Under the pieces are notes generated by a model. That model saw only the letters and a program-made list of their open reading frames with translations, searched no databases and was not told the origin of the DNA. From Pseudoclavibacter sp. RFBB5 (GTDB taxonomy: Bacteria; Actinomycetota; Actinomycetes; Actinomycetales; Microbacteriaceae): DNA of 64,000 nucleotides. Position numbers and translations under genes: made by a program. This document shows positions 49,505 through 56,700 of the stretch, piece after piece; within the stretch, counting starts at the first letter, position 1; the number at the start of each line of letters is the position of its first letter. The DNA lies in assembly GCF_002931555.1 (NCBI RefSeq), contig NZ_PSTZ01000007.1, positions 1,054,001-1,118,000 of the forward strand, read 5' to 3'.

Positions 49505-49579
49505 ATGCGAGACACCACCGAGCTCACCCCTGCGAGTGCACCGCCGATCGCCGAGGCTCGCAAGCGCGGCCTCGCGTGA
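49505..49579 (+). CDS. 24-codon leader ORF coupled to the siderophore ATPase gene
   Basis: Starts MRDTTELTPASAPPIAEARK and stops at TGA 49577-49579. The stop overlaps the ATPase GTG (GTGA), and AGG stands 8 nt before its own ATG. The composition resembles the soluble N-terminus of a FecCD permease just before its first helix, so it may be the remnant of a deleted permease gene. A short regulatory leader peptide is the alternative. Confidence 0.5.
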   Translation: MRDTTELTPASAPPIAEARKRGLA

Positions 49580-50394
49580 GCGGAGAGCTGCGCGCCGCCG
49601 ACCTCACGGTCGCCTACGACCAGCGGACCGTCCTCGATGGGTTCGACGTCACCATCCCGGCGAACTCCTTCACCGTCATCGTCGGACCCAACGCGTGCGG
49701 CAAATCCACCCTCTTGCGCTCGCTCGCCCGTCTGCTGCCCGCTGCTGGCGGCAGCGTGCTCCTCGACTCCACGGATATCCGCACGCTGAAAGCCAAGGAG
49801 CTGGCCAAGCGCATCGGGCTGCTCCCCCAGTCTTCGATCGCCCCCGACACGATCACGGTCGCCGACCTCGTGTCGCGCGGCCGGCACCCGCACCAGGGCA
49901 TCCTCCAGCGGTGGTCTCACGACGACGACGACGCGGTCGAAGAGGCCCTCGTGCGGACCGGCCTCACCGACCTCGCGGCGCGCAGCGTCGACGAACTGTC
50001 CGGCGGTCAGCGCCAGCGCGTGTGGATCGCCATGGTGCTGGCTCAGGACACCCCCGTCGTGCTTCTCGACGAGCCGACCACCTACCTCGATCTCGCGCAC
50101 CAGATCGACGTCCTCGAACTCTGCGCCGAGCTGCACCGCCAAGGCAAGACCCTCATCGCCGTCCTGCACGACCTCAATCAGGCAGCACGCTACGCGACGC
50201 ACCTCATCGCATTGAACGCGGGTGAGCTCATCGCCGAAGGGCCCCCGGCAAGCGTCGTCACCGAGGAGCTCGTCGCCGAAGTCTTCGGCGTTCGAGCACG
50301 AATCGTGCCGGACCCTGAGACGGGCACGCCGCTCGTCGTTCCCCTCGCCCACTCCGCCCTCGTGCAGCGGTCTCCCACGACAATGCCTGCATGA
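49576..50394 (+). CDS. Iron-siderophore ABC transporter ATP-binding protein (FecE/FepC type)
   Basis: 272 residues. Walker A GPNACGKST at 37-45, Q-loop LLPQSSIAPDTITVADLVSR, RGRHPHQ, signature LSGGQRQRVWIAMVLAQD, Walker B VVLLDEPTTYLDLAHQID and switch H in VLHDLNQAARYATH. The segment TTYLDLAHQIDVLEL is diagnostic of the siderophore/B12 ATPases. It should power the permeases at 42520-44648, since no permease lies next to it. It is overlapped by the leader ORF in front and by the SIP gene behind. Confidence 0.93.
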   Translation: MSGELRAADLTVAYDQRTVLDGFDVTIPANSFTVIVGPNACGKSTLLRSLARLLPAAGGSVLLDSTDIRTLKAKELAKRIGLLPQSSIAPDTITVADLVSRGRHPHQGILQRWSHDDDDAVEEALVRTGLTDLAARSVDELSGGQRQRVWIAMVLAQDTPVVLLDEPTTYLDLAHQIDVLELCAELHRQGKTLIAVLHDLNQAARYATHLIALNAGELIAEGPPASVVTEELVAEVFGVRARIVPDPETGTPLVVPLAHSALVQRSPTTMPA

Positions 50395-51227
50395 CCGAGG
50401 AATACACGCCATTCCCGCCATTCGTCACCCAGGTCAAGCGGGTGGCTCGCGTCTCCCCCAGCTACGTGCGGATCACGCTCGGTGCCGACGGCCTCGAGCA
50501 CTTCGCACCGCACGGCAACGACCACCGCATCAAGCTCGTCTTCCAGCACGCCGACGGCAGCTACGGCGACTTCGGTATCAAGGACTCTCCAGCACCCGCG
50601 CTCACCGACTGGTACTCGAAGTGGCGCACGCTGCCAGACGAGCAGCGGAACCCCATCCGCACCTACACACCCAGTGCGACGCGCCCATCGCTCCGGGAGA
50701 TCGACATCGACTTCGTCCTCCACCAGCCGGCCGGCCCCGCCACCGCGTGGGCGGCGAACGCCAGGCCCGGGGACGAGCTCATCGTCGTCGGCCCCGACGT
50801 CCGAGCGGACGACTCGACCGGCGGCATGGACTTCCAACCCCACGGGGCGAGGCGCCTCCTGCTCGCTGCCGACGAGACGGGGCTGCCAGCCGTGCGCAAC
50901 ATCCTGCAGCGCCTCCCGACGACGACCGCGGCGAGCGTGTTCCTCGAAGTCCCGTCGGCCGCCGATTGCGTTCCCCTCCCCACCGGCAACGCGGACGTCG
51001 TCGTCACGTGGCTCGTGAGAGGGCAGCACCCATACGGCGAGCGGCTCACCCAGGCCGTGGATGCCTGGGCCGTCGCGACGGAGATCTCCGGTTCGTTCTA
51101 CGCGTGGCTGGCCGGCGAATCGTCGACGGTGAAGGTCATCCGCCGACACCTCGTCCGCCAGTGCGACCTGCCGCCGAGCTCGATCACCTTCTCGGGGTAC
51201 TGGAAGATCGGCCGGGCAGAGAACTGA
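50391..51227 (+). CDS. Siderophore-interacting protein (FAD ferric-siderophore reductase, ViuB/SIP family)
   Basis: 278 residues. The FAD-binding motif is RTYTPS (about residue 89), then IDIDFVLHQPAGPATAWA, and the NAD(P)H-side LLLAADETGLPAVRNIL; SGYWKIGRAEN is the typical end. It reduces imported ferric siderophores in the cytoplasm to release Fe2+. ATGA overlap with the ATPase gene gives coupling; iron control comes from the box at 49459. Confidence 0.94.
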   Translation: MTEEYTPFPPFVTQVKRVARVSPSYVRITLGADGLEHFAPHGNDHRIKLVFQHADGSYGDFGIKDSPAPALTDWYSKWRTLPDEQRNPIRTYTPSATRPSLREIDIDFVLHQPAGPATAWAANARPGDELIVVGPDVRADDSTGGMDFQPHGARRLLLAADETGLPAVRNILQRLPTTTAASVFLEVPSAADCVPLPTGNADVVVTWLVRGQHPYGERLTQAVDAWAVATEISGSFYAWLAGESSTVKVIRRHLVRQCDLPPSSITFSGYWKIGRAEN

Positions 51228-51239
51228 GGGGCGGCCGGG

Positions 51240-52172
51240 TCAGTCGCCGTTGGGGGCTGATGTGAAGTTGGGGCCACCGCTGGGCTGCGGCTCCGGCTTC
51301 GGCTCCGGGGGCTTCGTCTCTTCCGGCTCAGGAGCCTGCGACGGCGCAGGCGCCTGCGTCATCTGCGGAGCCTCGGTCGCTGGTGGCTGCGTCGCCGCAG
51401 GCGCCGAGGGGGCAGGCGCAGCGGTCGTGGGAGCAGGCGGAACGTAGGTGCGGCGGTTGCCGAAGTGCTCGGCTCGGGCATCGCCAACCACCTGCGGGAT
51501 CTCGATGACCGCGGCGACCAGCGCCGTCAGATCCTGACCCTGCGCGTTGGCGCGGACGATCTCGATGAGCTCAGCCAGCCGCTCATCGGTCTCCCACTCG
51601 GACTGGTCGTACTCTTCGACCTCGGTCTCCGCTGCGGTCGCAACCCGCTGCGAGTACTCCGCGACGAAGTACGGCACGGCGGATTGCATCGTCGAAGTGG
51701 CGCCGGCGGCGTCGTTCGCGTCGATCTGATCCCGAGCCGTCGCGAGCAGGTCGCCCATCTTGGTCTTCGACTCGTCCGTCACAAGACCGTTCGACATGAC
51801 GTACGCCGGCTCGATCGCGTCGACCTGCGCACTCACAGCGAGGGTCTCCGGGCTCAGGACCACGACGGCCGGCTGCGCAGGGGCAGCCGTGGACGCTGCG
51901 AGCGACTCCTTGCGGACCGAGGCGAACGAGCCGATCGACACGGGGATCACCACGACGACGACCACAAGTGCGACGGCGGCCACGAACCAGCTCACCCGGG
52001 CGGCAGCCGGAGCGGCACGGAAGCGCGCGAAAGGACCACCGAGGAGGAGACGAGCGTTCGTCGCGCCGGTGCGGTCGAGCGTCTCATCGCCGGCCGCGAA
52101 GATCCCGTTCGGCACATCGATCGATGAGTCGTCGGTCTTCGCGAACGGGTCGCCGTCTACTGGTGTTGCCAT
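51240..52172 (-). CDS. Single-pass membrane protein with proline-rich extracytoplasmic tail
   Basis: 310 residues. About 60 cytoplasmic residues precede one membrane helix (WFVAAVALVVVVVVIPVSIG). An alpha-helical extracytoplasmic domain (80-230) follows: ETLAVSAQVDAIEPAYVMSN, TAAETEVEEYDQSEWETDER. The tail is a low-complexity Pro/Ala/Thr/Glu segment of about 75 residues ending PSGGPNFTSAPNGD. No family recognised. TAGTGT ends 9 nt before the ATG. It lies 43 bp behind the SepX-like gene in the same direction; wall or division association is inference only. Confidence 0.75.
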   Translation of the reverse strand: MATPVDGDPFAKTDDSSIDVPNGIFAAGDETLDRTGATNARLLLGGPFARFRAAPAAARVSWFVAAVALVVVVVVIPVSIGSFASVRKESLAASTAAPAQPAVVVLSPETLAVSAQVDAIEPAYVMSNGLVTDESKTKMGDLLATARDQIDANDAAGATSTMQSAVPYFVAEYSQRVATAAETEVEEYDQSEWETDERLAELIEIVRANAQGQDLTALVAAVIEIPQVVGDARAEHFGNRRTYVPPAPTTAAPAPSAPAATQPPATEAPQMTQAPAPSQAPEPEETKPPEPKPEPQPSGGPNFTSAPNGD

Positions 52173-52181
52173 GATCCGACC

Positions 52182-52187
52182 ACACTA
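52182..52187 (-). promoter_or_regulatory. -10 hexamer TAGTGT of the proline-rich membrane protein gene
   Basis: TAGTGT on the minus strand, 9 nt before the ATG at 52172; no ribosome binding site between. Confidence 0.4.
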
Positions 52188-52215
52188 GTGGATCGCCTGC
52201 ACCGCCTGGCGGCGA

Positions 52216-53337
52216 CTAGCCGACGCGGCGACGCCGAAGCGCGGCGTCGAGATCGCCCATGCCGGGCTCGACCTCGTCCAGAATGCCCATGCTCGCCCAG
52301 CGGCTCGGCCGCTTCTCGACCGGGGCCACCACGATGGGGTTCAGCACGGCCTCGCTCAGCTGCGGCGACGACTGGGCCAGCCCGGCACGCGTGGCCGCGG
52401 TCTGCGCGAGGGGCACCCCCTGCATCGCGGCGGAAGCGCGCGTCGAGAACGTCGCGATCCCTGGCTGCGCGTGCGCATCCCGAATCTTCTGCTCGGACCG
52501 ACGCGCTGCCTCACGAAGCAGCTCGAGGTGGTTGACCTTCTCGATCTCGACACCGCCGCCAGGACCGTCCGGACCGGGCCGCCCGGGGGTCCCCGACTCC
52601 TCCTCAAGAGCAGTCAGCGACTCCGCGGACGCACGCTCGAGGTACAGGGGCTTCGGCACTGGAACGGGAACCCAGCCGTCGAGCGGCTCCGTGACCTGGA
52701 CCTCCGCGGCTGGCTGAGCTGCGGGGCCGGCCGCGTCGCTCACCGAGAAGTCGATCGTTGCATCCGCGCGTCGTTCAGCCTTCGGCTGGCGCTCGGCGCC
52801 AACCGCGACTCGTGCCGCGAGCCGCTGCGCGTTCGCGATGCGGGCGAGACGCTGCAGGCCCGCGACTCCGGCGAGCACCGACACCACACCGGCAACCAGC
52901 ACCCACCAGACCCCTGCGGTCGCGCCGAGCGAGATGCCCACTCCGACCGCGATGATGCCCACGAGCGTCACGAGAGAGGTGACAAGACGACCGCGCCGGG
53001 TCGCACGCGCGGCGCGCTGGCGGTCTTCCGCAGAGCGGGGCACGGTCACGGCAGGCAGGGCCCGACGAGCCGCCTCATCGCGTTCACGTTCCGCGCGCTC
53101 GGCCTCGGCCCTCGCGCGCTTGATGCGGCGCTCCTGCTCGCTCACGCCACGCCCGTCGGCCCGCACGCGAGCCCCACCGAGATCGCTCGTGGTCGCGAGC
53201 GAGTGCAGGGCCTGCTGCATGCGGATGGCGTTCTGCTCAGTGGCGAGGTAGTTGCGGCGGCGCACCCACGTCGGCACGAAATAGGCGAGCCAGAGCGTCA
53301 CCGCCAGGGCGAGGACGAGACTGCTGCCGAACTGCAT
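52216..53337 (-). CDS. sepX: SepX/GlpR-like actinobacterial divisome membrane protein
   Basis: 373 residues. N-terminal helix SSLVLALAVTLWLAYFVPTW followed by RRR; a charged region rich in Arg/Glu (RRIKRARAEAERAERERDEA); two adjacent helices (LVTSLVTLVGIIAVGVGISL; GVWWVLVAGVVSVLAGVAGL); and a long cytoplasmic tail. This layout and the position after galU-rimJ match SepX (Streptomyces) and GlpR (Corynebacterium), membrane proteins that stabilise the divisome. The partner gephyrin-like gene (glp/moeA-like), which usually sits between galU and rimJ, is missing here. TAATGT ends 7 nt before the ATG. Confidence 0.65.
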   Translation of the reverse strand: MQFGSSLVLALAVTLWLAYFVPTWVRRRNYLATEQNAIRMQQALHSLATTSDLGGARVRADGRGVSEQERRIKRARAEAERAERERDEAARRALPAVTVPRSAEDRQRAARATRRGRLVTSLVTLVGIIAVGVGISLGATAGVWWVLVAGVVSVLAGVAGLQRLARIANAQRLAARVAVGAERQPKAERRADATIDFSVSDAAGPAAQPAAEVQVTEPLDGWVPVPVPKPLYLERASAESLTALEEESGTPGRPGPDGPGGGVEIEKVNHLELLREAARRSEQKIRDAHAQPGIATFSTRASAAMQGVPLAQTAATRAGLAQSSPQLSEAVLNPIVVAPVEKRPSRWASMGILDEVEPGMGDLDAALRRRRVG

Positions 53338-53344
53338 GGCGTCA

Positions 53345-53350
53345 ACATTA
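53345..53350 (-). promoter_or_regulatory. -10 hexamer TAATGT of the SepX-like gene
   Basis: TAATGT on the minus strand, exactly 7 nt before the ATG at 53337. Confidence 0.5.
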
Positions 53351-53434
53351 AGCGCGGACGCACCCGCGGCCGCCGATTGCTGCGGAGTGTCAGATTCGGG
53401 AATCCTGAACTTCTCGCGACGCGCGGGCTGAACC

Positions 53435-54082
53435 TCACCGGAGAGGGTTCGACGTCCGCTCCCAATCAGCCTCGGGCACCTGCGCCTCACGCTCGTCGGC
53501 GGCGCCCTCGCGCCACCGTCGCAGCACCCCCTGCGGCACCTCTTCGCGCACGACGGCGAAGCAGAAGTGGTCGCGCCAGTCACCGTCGATGTGGATGTAC
53601 CGACGACGAAGGCCCTCGTACCGGAAGCCCAGCTTCTCGACGACCCGCAGGGACTTCGCGTTCTCGGGTCTGATGCAGATCTCCATGCGGTGCAGACCGA
53701 GCCCCTGCAGGCAGTGGTCCGTGGCCATCGCCGTCGCGATAGTCGCGAGCCCCTTCCCCGCGAAGTCACGCGCGACCCAGTAGCCGAGTGTCGCCGAGGA
53801 CAGGGCACCGTAGCTGATGCCAGACACCGTCAGCTGGCCGGCGAATCGACCCTCGTACGTGATCACGAACGGCAGGGCCGTGTGCGCCGAGGCCTGGGAC
53901 AGCAGGGAACGGATGCCGCCGCGCACGTCCCAGCGACCGCCACCACCAGGGCTCGTCGCCTCCCACGGCTGCAGCCACTCGCGGTTCGCGAGCAGCACTG
54001 ACTCGAGTTCCCGCGCATCCCGGACCCTGATGGGACGCAGCGACACCGGGCCGTGCGTCAGCGTGGGAACGGAAGCACTCAT
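53435..54082 (-). CDS. rimJ: RimJ-type GNAT acetyltransferase
   Basis: 215 residues. SLRPIRVRDARELESVLLAN, GRFAGQLTVSGISYG, the acetyl-CoA loop ARDFAGKGLATIATAMATDH and HRMEICIRPENAKSLRVVEK plus KLGFRYEGLRRRYIHIDGDW are the RimJ/RimL pattern. It probably acetylates protein N-termini; the target is unproven. It lies 12 bp downstream of galU. TAGACT, which overlaps the galU stop codon, ends 9 nt before its ATG, so it may also have its own promoter. Confidence 0.9.
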   Translation of the reverse strand: MSASVPTLTHGPVSLRPIRVRDARELESVLLANREWLQPWEATSPGGGGRWDVRGGIRSLLSQASAHTALPFVITYEGRFAGQLTVSGISYGALSSATLGYWVARDFAGKGLATIATAMATDHCLQGLGLHRMEICIRPENAKSLRVVEKLGFRYEGLRRRYIHIDGDWRDHFCFAVVREEVPQGVLRRWREGAADEREAQVPEADWERTSNPLR

Positions 54083-54094
54083 AGGAAGCGGAGT

Positions 54095-55018
54095 CTACTC
54101 TGCGAGCGACTTCGCGAACTGCCGCAGCCACGGGCTGAGCGCCGGCCCCAGCTTGGGGTCGTCGACGGCGAGCTCGACGATCGCCTTGATGTAGTCGAGC
54201 TTGTTCCCCGTGTCGAAGCGACGCTCACGATAGACCACGCCCACGACACCGCCGAGTTCCGCCCGGTTCGCGGCCAGCACCTGGAGGGCGTCGGTGAGCT
54301 GGATCTCTCCCCCGGCGCCCGGCTTCGTCTGCTCGAGCACGGCGAAGACCTCGGGGCGCAGCAGGTAGCGGCCGATGACCGCGAAGTTCGAGGGCGCGTC
54401 CTCGACAGACGGCTTCTCGACGAGACCCGTGATCTGGATCGTGTCCGGACCGGCGCCCGGCACACCCTCCGCGACGCTCGAGGCGGCGTCATAGGCAACG
54501 ACCCCGTAGGAGGAGATCATGGCCGGGTCGACCTCCTGCAGGGCGACGACGCTCGCCCCCGTCGCCTCGTGCACCTCGATCATGCGCGAGAGCAGCGAAC
54601 CGCCACCCGCCATGATGTCGTCACCGAGCAGCACGGCGAAGGCCTCGTCGCCGACGTGCTGACGCGCGCGCAGCACAGCGTGCCCGAGCCCGAGCGGGTC
54701 GCCCTGACGCAGGTAGTGCACGTCGGCGAGATTCGTCGCCGCCCGCACCCTCGCGAGCTTCTCCGTCTCACCCCGCGCCTCGAGGAGCGCCTCGATCTCG
54801 GCGACCCGGTCGAAGTGGTTCTCGAGGGTCGTCTTGTTGCGCCCAGTGATCATGAGCACGTCCGACAGGCCCGCCTCGACTGCTTCCTCGACCACGTACT
54901 GGATCGCCGGCCGGTCCACCACCGGCAGCATCTCCTTCGGTATGGCTTTCGTCGCAGGCAGGAACCTCGTCCCGAGACCCGCAGCAGGAATAACGGCCTT
55001 TGTGATGCGCGAGGACAT
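54095..55018 (-). CDS. galU: UTP--glucose-1-phosphate uridylyltransferase
   Basis: 307 residues. Makes UDP-glucose from UTP and glucose-1-phosphate for envelope polysaccharides. The nucleotide motif is PAAGLGTRFLPATKAIPKEM, followed by VDRPAIQYVVEEAVEAG, LLGDDIM, GLVEKPSVEDAPSNFAVIGR and GGEIQLTDAL. The start MSSRITKAVIPAAG is supported by TACGAT 7 nt upstream. It diverges from the cyclo-ligase gene, as in most actinobacteria. Confidence 0.96.
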   Translation of the reverse strand: MSSRITKAVIPAAGLGTRFLPATKAIPKEMLPVVDRPAIQYVVEEAVEAGLSDVLMITGRNKTTLENHFDRVAEIEALLEARGETEKLARVRAATNLADVHYLRQGDPLGLGHAVLRARQHVGDEAFAVLLGDDIMAGGGSLLSRMIEVHEATGASVVALQEVDPAMISSYGVVAYDAASSVAEGVPGAGPDTIQITGLVEKPSVEDAPSNFAVIGRYLLRPEVFAVLEQTKPGAGGEIQLTDALQVLAANRAELGGVVGVVYRERRFDTGNKLDYIKAIVELAVDDPKLGPALSPWLRQFAKSLAE

Positions 55019-55025
55019 AGGCCGT

Positions 55026-55031
55026 ATCGTA
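55026..55031 (-). promoter_or_regulatory. -10 hexamer TACGAT of galU
   Basis: TACGAT on the minus strand, exactly 7 nt before the galU ATG; leaderless type. Confidence 0.55.
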
Positions 55032-55139
55032 TGGCCCTCGCAGGTCGTCGCGAAACGCGAAGCGCCCGCGCGCGTCATCGCGGCGCGGCACCTGCGGGTC
55101 CCTCGACGGCCGCGCGTGAGCCGCGCACGTGCCCTTCGC

Positions 55140-55145
55140 TAGGCT
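55140..55145 (+). promoter_or_regulatory. -10 hexamer TAGGCT of the cyclo-ligase gene
   Basis: TAGGCT ends exactly 7 nt before the ATG at 55153, deciding the start over an in-frame ATG at 55129. Confidence 0.5.
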
Positions 55146-55152
55146 CCTTGCC

Positions 55153-55731
55153 ATGGCGACCGACGCGAAGACCGAGAAGCGCGCCCTCCGCGCGGAGATC
55201 CGACAGCGACGACGCAGTCACGGAGAGCTGCTGCTCTCGGAGCACGCCGAACACCTCTCGCACCACCTGCGGGAGCTCGTCGTCGCCCACGGCGCGACAC
55301 GCATCTCCTGCTACCTCTCCGGCGAGTTCGAGCCGAGCACCAGGCCGTTCCTCAACTGGGCGAGCGACGCTGGCATCACCGTGCTCCTCCCCGTCACACG
55401 TGAAGACGGACTCCTCGACTGGGTCGTCTCCGACGGCGAATCGGAGCACCCGCACGAGCTCGGCTTTCCCGAAGCCATCGGCGAGCTCCTCGGGCCCATA
55501 GCGCTCGGCGACGCGGACCTCCTCATCGTGCCCGCCGCATCCATCGATCTGGAGGGCTACCGGATGGGCTGGGGGCGCGGCTACTACGACCGGACGCTCG
55601 GCTCGATGGCCGACAGGCCGCCCGTCTTCGCCGTGGTCTTCGACGACGAACTCGTCGGCGTTGTCCCCCGCGAGGTGCACGACGAGCGGGTGGATGGCGT
55701 CGTCACGCCGTCCGGGATCACACGTTTCTGA
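55153..55731 (+). CDS. 5-formyltetrahydrofolate cyclo-ligase
   Basis: 192 residues. Converts 5-formyl-THF to 5,10-methenyl-THF with ATP, recycling folate. KRALRAEIRQRRR at the N-terminus, LLIVPAASIDLEGYRMGWGR and GRGYYDRTL carry the phosphate-binding and folate signatures. It is the first gene of a rightward row with FmdB and mscL. Confidence 0.94.
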   Translation: MATDAKTEKRALRAEIRQRRRSHGELLLSEHAEHLSHHLRELVVAHGATRISCYLSGEFEPSTRPFLNWASDAGITVLLPVTREDGLLDWVVSDGESEHPHELGFPEAIGELLGPIALGDADLLIVPAASIDLEGYRMGWGRGYYDRTLGSMADRPPVFAVVFDDELVGVVPREVHDERVDGVVTPSGITRF

Positions 55732-55790
55732 CGCATTACCCCGCGGGCCCTCCGGCGCGTTTATGCTGTCCTGGTCCCGAAAGCGAGATT

Positions 55791-56108
55791 ATGCCTACCT
55801 ATTCCTACCGTTGCACCGAATGTGACAACGCCTTCGACATCCAGCAGGGGTTCGCCGACTCGAGCCTCACGGTCTGCGACGCGTGCGGAGGCAAGCTGCG
55901 CAAGGTCTTCGGTGCCGTCGGCGTCTCCTTCAAGGGATCCGGCTTCTACCGGACCGACTCCGCGGCCAGCGCCAAGAAGGGCTCCGGCTCCGGCTCCGCT
56001 TCCTCTTCGGGGGCCACCTCCGAGTCGAAGCCCGCACCTGCCAAGAAGGACCCGGCTCCAGCCGCGGCCTCCAGCACCTCCAGCAGCAGCACTTCAGCTT
56101 CTTCCTGA
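55791..56108 (+). CDS. FmdB-type zinc-ribbon protein
   Basis: 105 residues. The zinc ribbon is MPTYSYRCTECDNAFDIQQG with CxxC, then VCDACGGKLRKVFGAVGVSF with the second CxxC, followed by GSGFYRTD. The rest is a Ser/Ala/Lys-rich disordered tail. FmdB proteins are small regulators of unknown mechanism. TATGCT (55762-55767) gives a normal promoter with a short leader and GAAAGCGAG as ribosome binding site. Confidence 0.93.
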   Translation: MPTYSYRCTECDNAFDIQQGFADSSLTVCDACGGKLRKVFGAVGVSFKGSGFYRTDSAASAKKGSGSGSASSSGATSESKPAPAKKDPAPAAASSTSSSSTSASS

Positions 56109-56153
56109 ACTGACAACTTCTCCGTACGCGAGTACAGAACGAAAGGGGACCCC

Positions 56154-56591
56154 GTGAAGGGATTCCGCGAATTCATCATGCGTGGCAACGTCATCGAGCT
56201 TGCCGTCGCCGTCATCATCGGTGCCGCGTTCACCGGCATCGTCACCGCCATCGTCGATGGCATCTTCAACCCGATCATCGCTACCATCTTCCAGGCTGAC
56301 GACATCGCGGCCGCGACCGTCAACATCGCCGGGGCGCAGATCGGCTTCGGCGCGGTCATCGCGGCGATCATCCAGTTCGTCCTGATCGCAGCGGTCGTGT
56401 ACTTCGCGATCATCGTGCCGATCAACAAGCTCAACGACATGAGCTACCGCCTCATCCACGGCAAGCCGAAGCCCGCCGTCGAGGCCGCCGTGACCGAGAA
56501 GGACATCCTCGAGGAGATCCGCGACCTCCTCAAGGCCCAGCAGGAGTCGCCAGCCAAGCTCCAGGGCGAAGGCCCCGAGACTCGCGCCTAG
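56154..56591 (+). CDS. mscL: Large-conductance mechanosensitive channel MscL
   Basis: 145 residues from a GTG with AAAGGGGA before it. Pentameric channel that opens under hypo-osmotic membrane tension. FREFIMRGNVIELAVAVIIG (amphipathic N-helix and TM1), GAAFTGIVTAIVDGIFNPII, and TM2 IQFVLIAAVVYFAIIVPINK are canonical. The C-terminal helix EKDILEEIRDLLKAQQE forms the cytoplasmic bundle. Confidence 0.96.
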   Translation: MKGFREFIMRGNVIELAVAVIIGAAFTGIVTAIVDGIFNPIIATIFQADDIAAATVNIAGAQIGFGAVIAAIIQFVLIAAVVYFAIIVPINKLNDMSYRLIHGKPKPAVEAAVTEKDILEEIRDLLKAQQESPAKLQGEGPETRA

Positions 56592-56627
56592 TCGAACTCG
56601 CTACAGCGCCGCAGCCCCAAGCGCTGC

Positions 56628-56664
56628 GCAAGAACGCCGCCGGTCACCCCGGCGGCGTTCTTGC
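56628..56664. terminator. 16-bp perfect hairpin between convergent mscL and MFS genes
   Basis: GCAAGAACGCCGCCGG pairs with CCGGCGGCGTTCTTGC around a 5-nt loop. The AAGAA/TTCTT base gives a partial U-run in both directions. Confidence 0.9.
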
Positions 56665-56700
56665 GTCTCGGCGCCGTCTCAAGGGCAGGCCATGGGCCGA

